Counted from the first letter of the stretch, positions 37,142-45,961 are shown. The stretch: DNA of 64,000 bases from Microbacterium sp. ProA8 (GCF_039905635.1 NZ_CP157000.1:1736001-1800000); one strand, 5' to 3'. The notes: generated by a model from the sequence alone, not told the origin. A program made the numbers and translations.

Positions 37142-38224
37142 TCAGACGAACGGTCGAGTGACGTCGATGATGCGGCGCAGGCACAGCTCGACCGCGGCGC
37201 CCGCGGCCAGCTCGGTGCGGCTTCCCGCCGCCGGGGTGCCCAGCGCGCTCTGATACTCGGCGAGGGCCTCGCTCGCGCCGCGGAACCGATCGGATGCCGC
37301 CGGGTCGCCGAGCGGAGTGGCGATGAGATCGGCGGATTGCCGGATCGCATGGGCGAGGCGGTCGCGCACGGCGTCGGTCAGCGCGACGTCGTCGGACGAC
37401 TCCAGTTCGACCAGCAGGTCGATGAGCTCGCGGGTGAGGAACGCCGTGCGCTCGAGTGCGGCCATGCGGCGCGCGTTCTCTTCCCGCTCGTCCTGGTGGC
37501 GCCGGCGGCGGGGATTCGCGCGAGCGCTCTCGTCCGCTTCGTCGACCGCTTCGGTCACCGCCGACCGCGTGAGGCCGAGATCGTCCAGCGCCGCACGGAA
37601 GCGGTCGGGATCCAGTCGGTCGTCGGCCACGGCATCCGCCGCGTCCCGCAGCAGCGTCGTGACGGTGTCGCGCAGCGCCGACAGCCGCTCGCTCGCGCGG
37701 CGGAGATACAGGGGCGGCACGACGATGAGGTTCACGGCGATCCCCACCACCACACCGAACGCCGTCGTGCCGAGGTACGAGATCGAGAAGCCTTCGGGGT
37801 CGCCGCCGGCCGCCAGCAGGACGAAGAGCGCTGCAAGAGCCACCCAGTCGGCGCCGGCTCCGAGCAGCCGCCACCCGCCGAGCAGCACGCCGACGCCGAT
37901 CACGACGCCCAGCACCACACCGCTGGGCACGCCGAGCCGGAGAGCTGCGATGCCGCACAGGCTGAGCGCGATGCCCAGTGCGAGTCCGGCCAGCACCTGA
38001 ACGCCCACCTGTGCGGAGCGTGCGATCGTCGGGTGCATCGTGACGAGTGCGCCGAGGGGTGCGTAGTACGAGTACTGATCCTCGGTGAACGGGATGAGCG
38101 GCGCCAGATACCACGCGAGCACCGCCGCGAGAGACGTCTTGATCGCGAGCAGCAGGCGCGGCTGATCGGCGAGTCGCGCGGTGTAAGAGACGGCGCGGCG
38201 CAGCGGCCGGGTGTGCTCGGCGAT
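37142..38224 (-). CDS. FUSC family transporter (aromatic acid exporter-like), unusual start
   Basis: About 360 residues. The N-terminal ~190 residues form six or so membrane helices (LLLAIKTSLAAVLAWYL, FTEDQYSYYAPLGA, then Gly/Val-rich spans); the C-terminal half is a soluble helical domain. This is the fusaric-acid-resistance/aromatic-acid-exporter half-size layout. No ATG, GTG or TTG lies in frame near the expected start: AGGAGG at 38230-38235 is 5 nt before an ATC codon (38224-38222). An ATC start, a CTG at codon 8, or an error in the read sequence are the options. The open frame continues far upstream without a convincing start. Confidence 0.8.
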   Translation of the reverse strand: MAEHTRPLRRAVSYTARLADQPRLLLAIKTSLAAVLAWYLAPLIPFTEDQYSYYAPLGALVTMHPTIARSAQVGVQVLAGLALGIALSLCGIAALRLGVPSGVVLGVVIGVGVLLGGWRLLGAGADWVALAALFVLLAAGGDPEGFSISYLGTTAFGVVVGIAVNLIVVPPLYLRRASERLSALRDTVTTLLRDAADAVADDRLDPDRFRAALDDLGLTRSAVTEAVDEADESARANPRRRRHQDEREENARRMAALERTAFLTRELIDLLVELESSDDVALTDAVRDRLAHAIRQSADLIATPLGDPAASDRFRGASEALAEYQSALGTPAAGSRTELAAGAAVELCLRRIIDVTRPFV

Positions 38225-38395
38225 GGCAGCCTCCTGAGGTGGGTCGCAGGCAAACGTACCCGCTGCCGCAAACTGCGTACCGGACTTGCGCCGACCGGCG
38301 CCTGCCGGTAGCCGGTGGAGTGCGTCGCCGCCCGGCTCCACCCCCTCGCACCGTGGGATGCTGGAGGCATCCCGTTCCGCACTCGAAGGATCCTC

Positions 38396-39403
38396 ATGCA
38401 GCAGCGCGCACTCGGCCGCACCGGACGCTCCGTCTCGGCCATCGGCCTCGGCACCTGGCAGCTCGGCGCCGACTGGGGCGCGGTGTCGGAGGAGGACGCG
38501 ACCGCGGTGCTCGCGGCATCCGCCGACAACGGCGTCACCCTCTTCGACACGGCCGATGTCTACGGCGACGGACGGAGCGAGTCGATCATCGGCCGGTTCC
38601 TCGCCGCACGGCCGGATCACGGCATCACCGTCGCCACCAAGATGGGTCGGCGCCTGGCGCAGGAGCCCGAGAACTACACGCCCGAGAACTTCCGCGCGTG
38701 GACGGATCGCTCGCGCCGCAACCTCGGCGTCGACACGCTCGATCTCGTGCAGCTGCACTGCCCGCCCACCGCGGTGATCGAAGCCGACGCGACCTACGAC
38801 GCCCTCGACGAGCTCGTCGAGAGCGGTGCGATCGCCGCCTACGGTGTGTCGGTCGAGACGGTCGCACAGGCGCTCGCCGCGATCTCGCGACCGAACGTCA
38901 CCAACGTCCAGATCATCTTCAACCCGTTCCGGCTCAAGCCGCTGGATGAGGTGCTGCCGGCGGCAGAGGGAGCGGGCGTGGCGATCTTCGCCCGCGTGCC
39001 GCTCGCGTCGGGCCTGCTGTCGGGCAAGTACACGGCGCAGACGACGTTCGCCGCCGACGACCACCGCACGTACAACCGCCACGGCGCGGCGTTCGACCGC
39101 GGCGAGACGTTCTCGGGCGTCGACTTCGAGACCGGTGTCGCCGCGGCGGCCGAGCTCGCCGCCGCCCTGCCCGACGGAGTTTCGCTGCCGGCGGCGACCC
39201 TCGCGTGGATCGCTGCGCAGCCGGGCGTGACGAGCGTCATCCCCGGCGCGCGCAACGTGCGCCAGGCGTCATCGAACGCGGATGCCGCAGCCCTCCTCGA
39301 CGGTCCGCAGCAGCAGAACGGCTTCGACCTCGCCGCATTCGACCGCGTGATCCGCGACGTGTACGACCGCGACCTGCGGGAAGCCATCCACCCGCTCTGG
39401 TGA
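38396..39403 (+). CDS. aldo/keto reductase
   Basis: 335 residues from the ATG at 38396 with GAAGGA upstream. LFDTADVYGDGRSE holds the catalytic Asp and Tyr, VATKMG the Lys and VQLHCPP the His. GARNVRQ near the end is the NADPH-binding loop. It belongs to the YajO/YccK-like aldo/keto reductases acting on aldehydes or ketones. No operon partner; the downstream palindromic repeat may stop transcription. Confidence 0.92.
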   Translation: MQQRALGRTGRSVSAIGLGTWQLGADWGAVSEEDATAVLAASADNGVTLFDTADVYGDGRSESIIGRFLAARPDHGITVATKMGRRLAQEPENYTPENFRAWTDRSRRNLGVDTLDLVQLHCPPTAVIEADATYDALDELVESGAIAAYGVSVETVAQALAAISRPNVTNVQIIFNPFRLKPLDEVLPAAEGAGVAIFARVPLASGLLSGKYTAQTTFAADDHRTYNRHGAAFDRGETFSGVDFETGVAAAAELAAALPDGVSLPAATLAWIAAQPGVTSVIPGARNVRQASSNADAAALLDGPQQQNGFDLAAFDRVIRDVYDRDLREAIHPLW

Positions 39404-39410
39404 GCTCCGG

Positions 39411-39491
39411 GCGTTTCGTCTCGCTTTGCTCGCTCAACGACCGCCTGAGTTCCGGTCGTTGAGCGAGCGAGGAACGAGCGAGACGAAACGC
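39411..39491. repeat. dispersed palindromic repeat, site 1
   Basis: A long inverted repeat: GCGTTTCGTCTCGC... up to CAACGACC (39411-39442) faces GGTCGTTGAGCGAGCG... up to GACGAAACGC (39454-39491). It lies right after the aldo/keto reductase stop. A third, partial copy follows at 39517-39541. Related copies are at 40109-40203 and 60138-60291. Confidence 0.9.
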
Positions 39492-39516
39492 CTCGAGTGT
39501 CCGCGAGGCGCCCGGC

Positions 39517-39541
39517 GCGTTTCGTCTCGCTTCGCTCGCTC
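39517..39541 (+). repeat. partial copy of dispersed palindromic repeat
   Basis: GCGTTTCGTCTCGCTTCGCT and the next bases match the left arm of the repeat at 39411, lacking the CAACGACC end. It ends about 30 bp before the stop of the convergent membrane protein gene. Confidence 0.75.
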
Positions 39542-39572
39542 CACGGCCGGCGCATCCGGCCTGCTCCGCGCG

Positions 39573-39974
39573 TCAGGTGCGCTTCATCTCCCGGCCGTGC
39601 ACGATCAGCGCGTAGATCACGATGATGTCGAGCAGGATCATGATGAGGGACCACAGGGGCTGAACGCCGAGCAGTCCCATCTGGCTGATCGCGTTGATCG
39701 ACACGAGCACGACGCCGACCATGCGCGCCCAGGTGGCGCCCCGCAGCACGAAGACGCCGACCAGGACGATGGCGGCGCCGATGATCAGGTGCCACCAGCC
39801 CCAGCCCGCCGCGTCGAGCAGGATCACCGCTTCATCCGTGAGGAACAGGTACTCGTTCGAAGGCAGCAGGATCGCCGTCAACCCCAGGAGGGCATCGAAC
39901 GCGCCCGCGATGATCATGACGATCCCGCCGAACATCACCCATCCGGTCCAGTTCTGCTCGTCCACAGCGGCCAT
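39573..39974 (-). CDS. small four-helix membrane protein (DUF7144-like)
   Basis: 133 residues from the ATG at 39974, with GGAGAACGCC upstream. Four predicted membrane helices: GWVMFGGIVMIIAGAFDALL, then WWHLIIGAAIVLVGVFVL, WARMVGVVLVSINAISQ and LWSLIMILLDIIVIYALIV. This is the shape of a conserved actinobacterial membrane family (DUF7144-like). Function unknown. Palindromic repeats flank it on both sides. Confidence 0.8.
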   Translation of the reverse strand: MAAVDEQNWTGWVMFGGIVMIIAGAFDALLGLTAILLPSNEYLFLTDEAVILLDAAGWGWWHLIIGAAIVLVGVFVLRGATWARMVGVVLVSINAISQMGLLGVQPLWSLIMILLDIIVIYALIVHGREMKRT

Positions 39975-40108
39975 GGCGTTCTCCGTTCCCGAAGGCCCGC
40001 GCGACTGTGTGCGGGCGGTTGCTCGAATGGTAGATCCGAACCGCCCCGCCGCACAGGATGACGGATGCCTCGGCCCTCGCGTGTCGCGTGGGCCGAGGCA
40101 TCCGTTCC

Positions 40109-40203
40109 GGTCGTTGAGCGAGCGAGGAACGAGCGAGACGAAACGCCCTGGGCGTGCGAGGGGCGCCTGCGGCGTTTCGTCTCGCTTCGCTCGCTCAACG
40201 ACC
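40109..40203. repeat. dispersed palindromic repeat, site 2
   Basis: The same element with arms in the opposite order: GGTCGTTGAGCG... to GACGAAACGC (40109-40145) faces GCGTTTCGTCTC... to CAACGACC (40172-40203). It lies 8 bp from the end of the secreted protein gene and could serve as its terminator. Confidence 0.9.
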
Positions 40204-40210
40204 GAGCCGG

Positions 40211-42130
40211 TTACGGCAGCGGGTAGTCCACCACGAACTGTGGGGTGCCCGTGTTCGTGTTGTCCGCCTGCCCGCCGATGCCGTTGACGACGTGCTGGAC
40301 CGTGCCCGCCGACAGGTTCACCGTCATGATGTGGTGCAGCTGCACGCCCGGCGTCTCGGGCACCTCGAACCCGTTCGCCGTCAGGATCGACGGGTTGTTC
40401 TGGTTGAACACGTAGACGCCGGCGCCGTCGAGACGGTGCGTGGTGACGTCGTCCGCGACCTTGTACCCGGGGTAGCCGAGCGTGCCGTTCGGCTGCGTCC
40501 AGTCGGCCTGCGTCGGCGGGTCGTACGGCAGCTCGTTCTGGTACAGCACGACGCGGCCGTTCTCGCCGTTCCAGAGCGTGTTGTACGTCTGGAAGTGCTC
40601 GACGAACAGCCCGGTCGCGGTGACGTCGTCGCCGTTGACGATGACGCCGACCGTGCCGGTGTTGGTCGCCCAGCGCTGGTTGTCGCCGTTGACGCCGTCG
40701 TTCGGGTCGAAGCCCTCGACTCCGTGGTCGCCGCGCCACACCCACGTGTGGTCGATGAGCACGTCGTCGGCGTTCACCTCGAGCGCAGTCGTCGTCTTGC
40801 CGATGTGCGGCCCGCCGACGCGGAAGTACACGTCGCTGAGCGTGATCGGGTTGGCCGGGTCGAGCACCTTGTCGCTGTCGGCCGCGCCGACGCGCAGCAG
40901 CACGGGCGAGAGCTCGGTGCCGGCGTCGATGGTGACGCCCGCGACGACGATGCCGTCGGCATCTTTCACCTCGAGCGGAACCGCGCCGCCCACGGCCGTG
41001 AGCGTCGCGTGGCCGAGGCCGAGCACCACCGTGTTCTCGCGCTTGACCTTGATCGTCTGGTCGACGTCGTACACACCGGGCGTGAGGATCAGGTGCTGAC
41101 CGCGCGCGAGCGCGTTGTTGATGTCCTGCACCGAGTCGTCCGGCGTCGCGATGAAGAACTCCGTGATCGGGATGCTGCGGCCCGCGGTCTCGCCGTCGGC
41201 CCAGGTGATTCCGCGCGAGTCCTGCTGCGCCGCGGGCACGCGCACGTTGTAGCGGCCCTCGTCGTCGACGTACAGGTAGGGCTTCTCACGGCTGAGCGGG
41301 GTCTCGTCGAGGGTCGTGTACGGCGGGTCGGGGAAGGTCGCGTCATCGGGTGCCCCGACGACTCCCGAGAACACCTGGTTCCAGACGGCGTTCGTCCAGT
41401 TGCCGACGACGCTGTTGCGGGTGAGCCACTGCTGCTGCGAGCCGTTGATCACGGTGGGCATCCGCGAGTCGGCGATGAATCCGCCGCTCGCGTACTGCGG
41501 GCCGGCGGTGCAGTAGTCCATCAGCGACAGGTTGCCGCCCGAGACGTCGAGGCGGCGCATCGAGACCGCCTGCGACACGGCCCAGAAGTTGGTGCCGGTG
41601 CGGCAGCCGCGGTCGGCGGCCTGGATGTCGATCGACAGATTCGAGATCGTGCGCCAGAAGTTGACGAGCGCGAGGCAGTTGCCTGTGCCGCCGTCGGCGA
41701 GGCAGCGGTTGTAGACCTCCACCGCGCCGTGGACGGTGACGTCCTCGGGCGAGGCGCCCAGGCCCGAGATCTCGGTGTAGTAGCCGACCTTCACCTGCAG
41801 GGGGTCGGCGGCCGAGCCGTACTCGCCGGGCAGGAAGTACACCGCCTGGCGCTCTGCGCTCATCTCGGCATCGACCTGCTGTGCGTGCAAGGCGTCGAGT
41901 TCGGCACGGATGTCGGCGACCGGGGTGTCGGGGGAGTAGATCGTGACGTTGGGGCCGAAGTCCGGGTCGAACGGGTCGACCGCGCGTGGTGGCGCCGCGG
42001 TCGCAGGTGCGGCCAGCAGGGCGCTCGCGATGAGCGCGGTGCCGGTGGCCACCGCGGCGATGCGCACGATTCGCGCGGTTCGCCCGGTGCGCGCGATCGG
42101 CGCCGTGGAGCGGGGAACGGGTGCGGGCAT
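40211..42130 (-). CDS. secreted parallel beta-helix protein, likely polysaccharide-active
   Basis: 639 residues with GGAGAGGA 6 nt before the ATG. A basic N-region and a hydrophobic stretch (VATGTALIASALLAAPATAA) form a signal peptide cleaved near residue 46. The rest is rich in beta strands with pectate-lyase/GH55-like repeats: INGSQQQWLTRNSVVGNWTN, TLSDVYFRVGGPHIG, ALEVNADDVLIDHTWVWRGD, VEHFQTYNTLWNGENGR. Two related halves suggest a double beta-helix like GH55 exo-beta-1,3-glucanases. The enzymatic class is inference; some homologues carry misleading database names. Its promoter has a LacI-type operator. Confidence 0.75.
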   Translation of the reverse strand: MPAPVPRSTAPIARTGRTARIVRIAAVATGTALIASALLAAPATAAPPRAVDPFDPDFGPNVTIYSPDTPVADIRAELDALHAQQVDAEMSAERQAVYFLPGEYGSAADPLQVKVGYYTEISGLGASPEDVTVHGAVEVYNRCLADGGTGNCLALVNFWRTISNLSIDIQAADRGCRTGTNFWAVSQAVSMRRLDVSGGNLSLMDYCTAGPQYASGGFIADSRMPTVINGSQQQWLTRNSVVGNWTNAVWNQVFSGVVGAPDDATFPDPPYTTLDETPLSREKPYLYVDDEGRYNVRVPAAQQDSRGITWADGETAGRSIPITEFFIATPDDSVQDINNALARGQHLILTPGVYDVDQTIKVKRENTVVLGLGHATLTAVGGAVPLEVKDADGIVVAGVTIDAGTELSPVLLRVGAADSDKVLDPANPITLSDVYFRVGGPHIGKTTTALEVNADDVLIDHTWVWRGDHGVEGFDPNDGVNGDNQRWATNTGTVGVIVNGDDVTATGLFVEHFQTYNTLWNGENGRVVLYQNELPYDPPTQADWTQPNGTLGYPGYKVADDVTTHRLDGAGVYVFNQNNPSILTANGFEVPETPGVQLHHIMTVNLSAGTVQHVVNGIGGQADNTNTGTPQFVVDYPLP

Positions 42131-42183
42131 GAGAAGTCCTCTCCGTTGAGGGATGACCGCGGCGGATGCCGCTTACTTACCGG

Positions 42184-42212
42184 ACTGTAACCAAACGTGA
42201 GAGCGGTCTCAA
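42184..42212 (-). promoter_or_regulatory. promoter with overlapping LacI-type operator
   Basis: On the minus strand: -35 TTGAGA (42212-42207), 17-bp spacer, -10 TACAGT (42189-42184). The 14-mer TGAGAGCGGTCTCA (42198-42211, + strand) differs at one base from the perfect palindrome TGAGAGCGCTCTCA typical of LacI-family sugar repressors and overlaps the -35 box. It should repress the secreted beta-helix gene when no sugar signal is present. Confidence 0.7.
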
Positions 42213-42243
42213 CCACCAGTTTCGGGAGAGCGGTTGCTGTGTG

Positions 42244-42831
42244 TCAGAAGTCGAGGCGCATGACGAGACGCCGCTTGGTCGGGTGCGACACCTCGCGGAA
42301 GCCGGCCGCGAGGAACGGGCCGAGGGGTCCCACGTTGAGCTCGTCCCAGGTGACGTTGCCGCCTCCGGTCAGCAGCGGGTAGCCCTCGACGGCCGACGCG
42401 CCGCGGGAACGGGCGTGCTCGGCCGCCGCCGCGACCAGCGGATACGTGAGACCCTCGCGCCGATGACCTTTGCGCACGATCAGGCACGCGATGGCCCAGA
42501 CGGTCTCGTCGTCGGGGTCTTCGTCACGTCCCTGCCAGGGCACGGGTGACCCGCGCAGGCGTCCGTACACGCCGCGCCGGTCGACCGCACACCATGCGAC
42601 GGGCTCGTCGTCCTGGTAGCCCACGATGCCGATCGTCTCGGTGGCACGCGGGTCGTCGCAGTGGGTCTCCGCACGGAGGATCGCGGCGCGTTCCGATTCG
42701 GGCATGTACCACCAGTCGTGGTCTCCCAGGCGCTGGCGCTGACATTGACAGCGTCCCGCGACGCCCGTGAGGATCGCCTGCAGGTCATCCCAGGACGCCT
42801 CGTTCGCGGGTATGAAACGCAGTCCGCTCAT
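42244..42831 (-). CDS. GNAT family N-acetyltransferase
   Basis: 195 residues. The acetyl-CoA loop is in IACLIVRKGHRREGLTYPLV (about residues 112-131). RCQCQRQ near residue 28 followed by a WWYMPESERAAILR helix mirrors the GNAT at 547-1134, which has the same length. The two are likely paralogues of one uncommon GNAT subfamily. Substrate unknown. It is divergent from the GT2 gene with a gap of 41 bp. Confidence 0.83.
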   Translation of the reverse strand: MSGLRFIPANEASWDDLQAILTGVAGRCQCQRQRLGDHDWWYMPESERAAILRAETHCDDPRATETIGIVGYQDDEPVAWCAVDRRGVYGRLRGSPVPWQGRDEDPDDETVWAIACLIVRKGHRREGLTYPLVAAAAEHARSRGASAVEGYPLLTGGGNVTWDELNVGPLGPFLAAGFREVSHPTKRRLVMRLDF

Positions 42832-42872
42832 GTCGGCACAGTAGCGCCGCGCGCCGACAGCCCGGGAGTAGG

Positions 42873-43682
42873 GTGTCGCTTGTGTCCCTCCCCCCTCGCG
42901 TGGCCGTGGTCATTCCGTGCCGGAATGACGCGGAGTATCTCGATGCGTGCCTGTCCGCCCTTGCCGTGCAGACGCACCCGGCGGACGTCGTGATCGTCGT
43001 CGACAACGCCAGCACGGATGCCTCCGCCGCCGTCGCCCGCGCGCACGAGGCGGTCGTCGTGCACGAGTCGTCGATCGGCATCTGGCCGGCGGCGGCGCGC
43101 GGGTACGACGAGGCGCTGGAGCGGGCCGACATCATCGGGCGGCTCGACGCCGACTCGCGGCCGCATCCCGACTGGATCGCGAAGCTGGTGCGCGCGTTCG
43201 TCTCCGATCCGACGCTCGGGGTGCTGACCGGCGGCGCGGAGTTCTACGGCGGCACGCCGCTGCAGAACTACCTGGGCGAGCACTGGTACATCGGCGGCGG
43301 GCATTACTGGATCAAGAAGTGGCTCGGCATCCCGCTCGTCTTCGGGTCGAACTTCGCGATGCGCGCGCGGGTATGGGAGCGGGTGCGCGAGCAGGTCGAC
43401 CGCGACAACGCCCGCATCCATGACGACCTCGACCTGACCATCCGCCTGCGACCTTCCGACGGCGTCCGCTATGACCCGCAGCTGCGCATGCCGGTGTCGG
43501 CGCGTCCGGTGCAGACGGTCTCGGGCCTGTCGCGTCGGGTCTTCAAGGTCGCGTCGACCTTCGCCGTCAGCTGGCCGGAGGGTGCGGCATGGCGTCGCGC
43601 ACAGCCTTCGGCGACCGGTGCCGCACCGGCTGCCGAGTGGATCCGCGACGGCGACGATTGGGCGCCAGGCTACGGTCGCTGA
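42873..43682 (+). CDS. glycosyltransferase family 2
   Basis: 269 residues, GTG start with GGGAG 4 nt upstream. VAVVIPCRNDAEYLDACL is the GT-A N-terminal motif, VDNASTD the nucleotide contact, GRLDADSRP the D-x-D metal site and HDDLDLTIRL the acceptor-side acidic motif. No membrane helices, so probably a soluble or peripheral inverting transferase for envelope glycans or glycolipids. The acceptor is unknown. Confidence 0.88.
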   Translation: MSLVSLPPRVAVVIPCRNDAEYLDACLSALAVQTHPADVVIVVDNASTDASAAVARAHEAVVVHESSIGIWPAAARGYDEALERADIIGRLDADSRPHPDWIAKLVRAFVSDPTLGVLTGGAEFYGGTPLQNYLGEHWYIGGGHYWIKKWLGIPLVFGSNFAMRARVWERVREQVDRDNARIHDDLDLTIRLRPSDGVRYDPQLRMPVSARPVQTVSGLSRRVFKVASTFAVSWPEGAAWRRAQPSATGAAPAAEWIRDGDDWAPGYGR

Positions 43683-43864
43683 CCCTTCCCGTCCGCGGCA
43701 TCCACGCGCTGATCCGGGAGCGCCCGACGCAGAGTTGTCAACCCCCACTTCTCGCCGTCGGGTGCGGACGTAGCGTCAGGCGTGGGAGGGGTCTTCGGCG
43801 TTCACGGACACATCGCGTGCGCGTCGAGCACGCGGCGTCGGCGACCTCGGGGGAGGGAAATCCG

Positions 43865-44914
43865 ATGTCATACGTTGGCATGAATTCACCACGGCGGGCT
43901 CGTAGAGTGCGCGCGGCGCATGCGATACGCGAGGACTGTCGCGGTCCGAGTGTGAGATCTATCGCGCAGGGCGGTGGGGCACTCGCGATAGCTGCGGCGC
44001 TGGTGTTCTCGGGGATGTCTGTCGCGTCCGCCGACGAGGGCGCCGAAGGCGCCGGGGTCACTTCGGCGCAGGTCGCGGCGGGGGAGTCGTCCGGTCCACC
44101 CGAGGGTGCTCCGGGCGGAGCTGCGCCGCCGGCCGGTCCGCCTGCGGCGCCGCCGGCTGCGGAACCCGCTGAGCCACCCACTGCCGAGAGCGGGCCGCCT
44201 GCCGACGTGGGCGCCGCGCCTCCGGCAGAAGAGACGGGGGGATCGGTCGAGACGGCGGGGCCGCCCGCCGATGTGACCGAAGCGGTGCCCGGCGGCGACC
44301 AGCCGGCCGGGCCGCAAGTGGTGGTCGAAGACACGGCCGCGGACAAGTCGCAGAAGGCGCCGGTCGCAGTCCAGGCTGACAACGACCAGGTGTGCGAGGG
44401 CCTCAGCACAGGCAAGCAAGACGTTGACGGCAATCAGACCTCGATCACGATCACCGCACCGGAAGGCCAGCTGATCGACAGGTACTGCGTGAAAGCCGGT
44501 TCTGCTGAGCAGGGCGAAGGGCCGCTATACGTGGAGGTAGTACCTCCGGCCGCGTCGGTGACGATCACCTACCCGGGAGGCAAGGACATCTCGCACTACT
44601 CCGTGTCGTACGTCGCGAAGCCTCCTGTGACCCCGCCCCCGCCTCCGCCGCCTCCGCCGGGTCCGCCGCCTGCGGGTCCGCCGCCTGCCGGTCCGCCGCC
44701 GGCTGGACCGCCCGCGGCCGCACCGCCTGTGGCCCCGCCCGTGGCCCCGGCACAGGCTCCGGTGACGGCAGACGCTCCGGTGACGCAGCCGCTCGCCGCA
44801 ACCGGCGCGACGATCACATGGGTGCGCCTGGTCGCTGCCGCTGCGACGCTGCTGCTGGCGGCCGGCGTCATGCTGATCGTGCATGCACGCCGAGCAGCGG
44901 TCGAGCGGATCTGA
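43865..44914 (+). CDS. sortase-anchored proline-rich surface protein
   Basis: 349 residues, GGAGGG upstream of the ATG. A signal peptide ends near ALVFSGMSVASADE. A long Pro/Ala/Gly/Glu-rich stretch (~55-160) follows, then a small folded domain with two Cys (VCEGLSTGKQDVDG and IDRYCVKAG) that may form a disulfide, then a polyproline stalk with PPPAG repeats. LAATG (310-314), a hydrophobic helix and a basic tail (HARRAAVERI) form a class-E-type sorting signal. It should be linked to peptidoglycan. Function unknown; it looks like a displayed domain on a rigid stalk. The sortase is not in this window. Confidence 0.85.
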   Translation: MSYVGMNSPRRARRVRAAHAIREDCRGPSVRSIAQGGGALAIAAALVFSGMSVASADEGAEGAGVTSAQVAAGESSGPPEGAPGGAAPPAGPPAAPPAAEPAEPPTAESGPPADVGAAPPAEETGGSVETAGPPADVTEAVPGGDQPAGPQVVVEDTAADKSQKAPVAVQADNDQVCEGLSTGKQDVDGNQTSITITAPEGQLIDRYCVKAGSAEQGEGPLYVEVVPPAASVTITYPGGKDISHYSVSYVAKPPVTPPPPPPPPPGPPPAGPPPAGPPPAGPPAAAPPVAPPVAPAQAPVTADAPVTQPLAATGATITWVRLVAAAATLLLAAGVMLIVHARRAAVERI

Positions 44915-44921
44915 GTGAAGA

Positions 44922-44956
44922 CCGTTCGGGCGTCACCGCAGGCGGCGCCCGAACGG
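44922..44956 (+). terminator. hairpin terminator after surface protein gene
   Basis: CCGTTCGGGCG (44922-44932) pairs perfectly with CGCCCGAACGG (44946-44956), 8 bp after the stop. A second hairpin with CGACCCCGG/CCGGGGTCG arms (44980-44988 and 45012-45020) follows before the convergent DUF1294 gene. Confidence 0.75.
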
Positions 44957-45059
44957 ACACCCACCGGTCGTGAGAACGGCGACCCCGGGGCGGAGCATCC
45001 GATGCTTCGCACCGGGGTCGTTCTCCGCGAGGTGGGCAGAAGCGATCGCCGTGTGATGG

Positions 45060-45491
45060 TCAGGCCAGAGGTGGGCCGGCCGCGGTGTACACGGCGGCCG
45101 CGAGCACGAGAACGTTCACTCCGACCGTGCCCCAGAACGCGCGCCGGAACGACCGCTTGCGGGTCTTGTGACGGAACAGCTGCTGCGCGACCAAGGCTCC
45201 CGGCCATCCGCCGACGAGTCCGAGCAGGAGCAGCGTCTGTTCCGAGATGCGTGTGGCCCCGCGTCGGGCGGCGGACTTGTCGATGCCGTAGGCCGCGAAC
45301 GTGACGAGGCTCGCGGCGCCATAGAGAACCGGCACCCACCATGCCAGGCCGAGCACGAGGTACGCGACGGCGAATCCGATGGCGAAGACGAGCAGCGTGG
45401 TCCAGCTCAGTGCCGGCGGCAGCGGCTTCGAGAGGTCTCGACCCGGCCGGTCGGGTGTCGCGAGGGTTGGCCGGGGGTGCGCGTTCGACAT
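45060..45491 (-). CDS. DUF1294-type membrane protein
   Basis: 143 residues. After a polar head come membrane spans at about 32-52 and 55-70. YGIDKSAARRGATRISEQTLLLLGLVGGWPGALVAQQ and the HKTRKRSF motif are the signature of DUF1294 proteins. A final membrane span closes the protein. Function unknown. Confidence 0.87.
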   Translation of the reverse strand: MSNAHPRPTLATPDRPGRDLSKPLPPALSWTTLLVFAIGFAVAYLVLGLAWWVPVLYGAASLVTFAAYGIDKSAARRGATRISEQTLLLLGLVGGWPGALVAQQLFRHKTRKRSFRRAFWGTVGVNVLVLAAAVYTAAGPPLA

Positions 45492-45532
45492 GCGCTCGAT
45501 CCTAGGGGGAGGGGGCGGCGTACCGTGTGAGC

Positions 45533-45961
45533 ATGCATGAGCTCACGGAAGAGGCGCTGGTGGCGGCATCCGTCGATGTCGTGTGGCACGAGTTCACAGT
45601 CGCCGACCGGCTCGCGGAGTGGTTCTGGCCGTCGCGCTTCGAGACCGCCGCTGTCGTCGAGTTGCGCGAGCTAGGCCGTTGGGAGGTGCGGTCGCTCGCC
45701 GCCGACCTCACCGTGGAGGCGACCGTGCTCACCTTCGAGGCGCCGCGCGCGCTGCGGCTCGCGTGGCGGTGGGAGGGCGAGGAGCACCCGACCGACGTCG
45801 AGATCGAGCTGCAATCGGCAGCGGATGCCGCGACCCGCGTGATCGTGCGTCAGTCGGGTTTCGCGAGTGCCGAGGAGCGGGATCTGCACGTGGACGGCTG
45901 GTCGACCTGCCTGCAGCGCCTGGTGGACCGGCATGGTGGGGCTCCGGGGGAGCATCTGTGA
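45533..45961 (+). CDS. SRPBCC/START-like (AHSA1) protein
   Basis: 142 residues. The AHSA1-like pattern is clear: ALVAASVDVVWHEFTVADRLAEWFWPSRF, the central beta sheet, and a C-terminal helix HVDGWSTCLQRLVDRH. Such proteins bind hydrophobic ligands or act as stress co-chaperone-like factors. An in-frame GTG at 45527 may be the true start; neither has a well-placed ribosome site. Confidence 0.85.
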   Translation: MHELTEEALVAASVDVVWHEFTVADRLAEWFWPSRFETAAVVELRELGRWEVRSLAADLTVEATVLTFEAPRALRLAWRWEGEEHPTDVEIELQSAADAATRVIVRQSGFASAEERDLHVDGWSTCLQRLVDRHGGAPGEHL

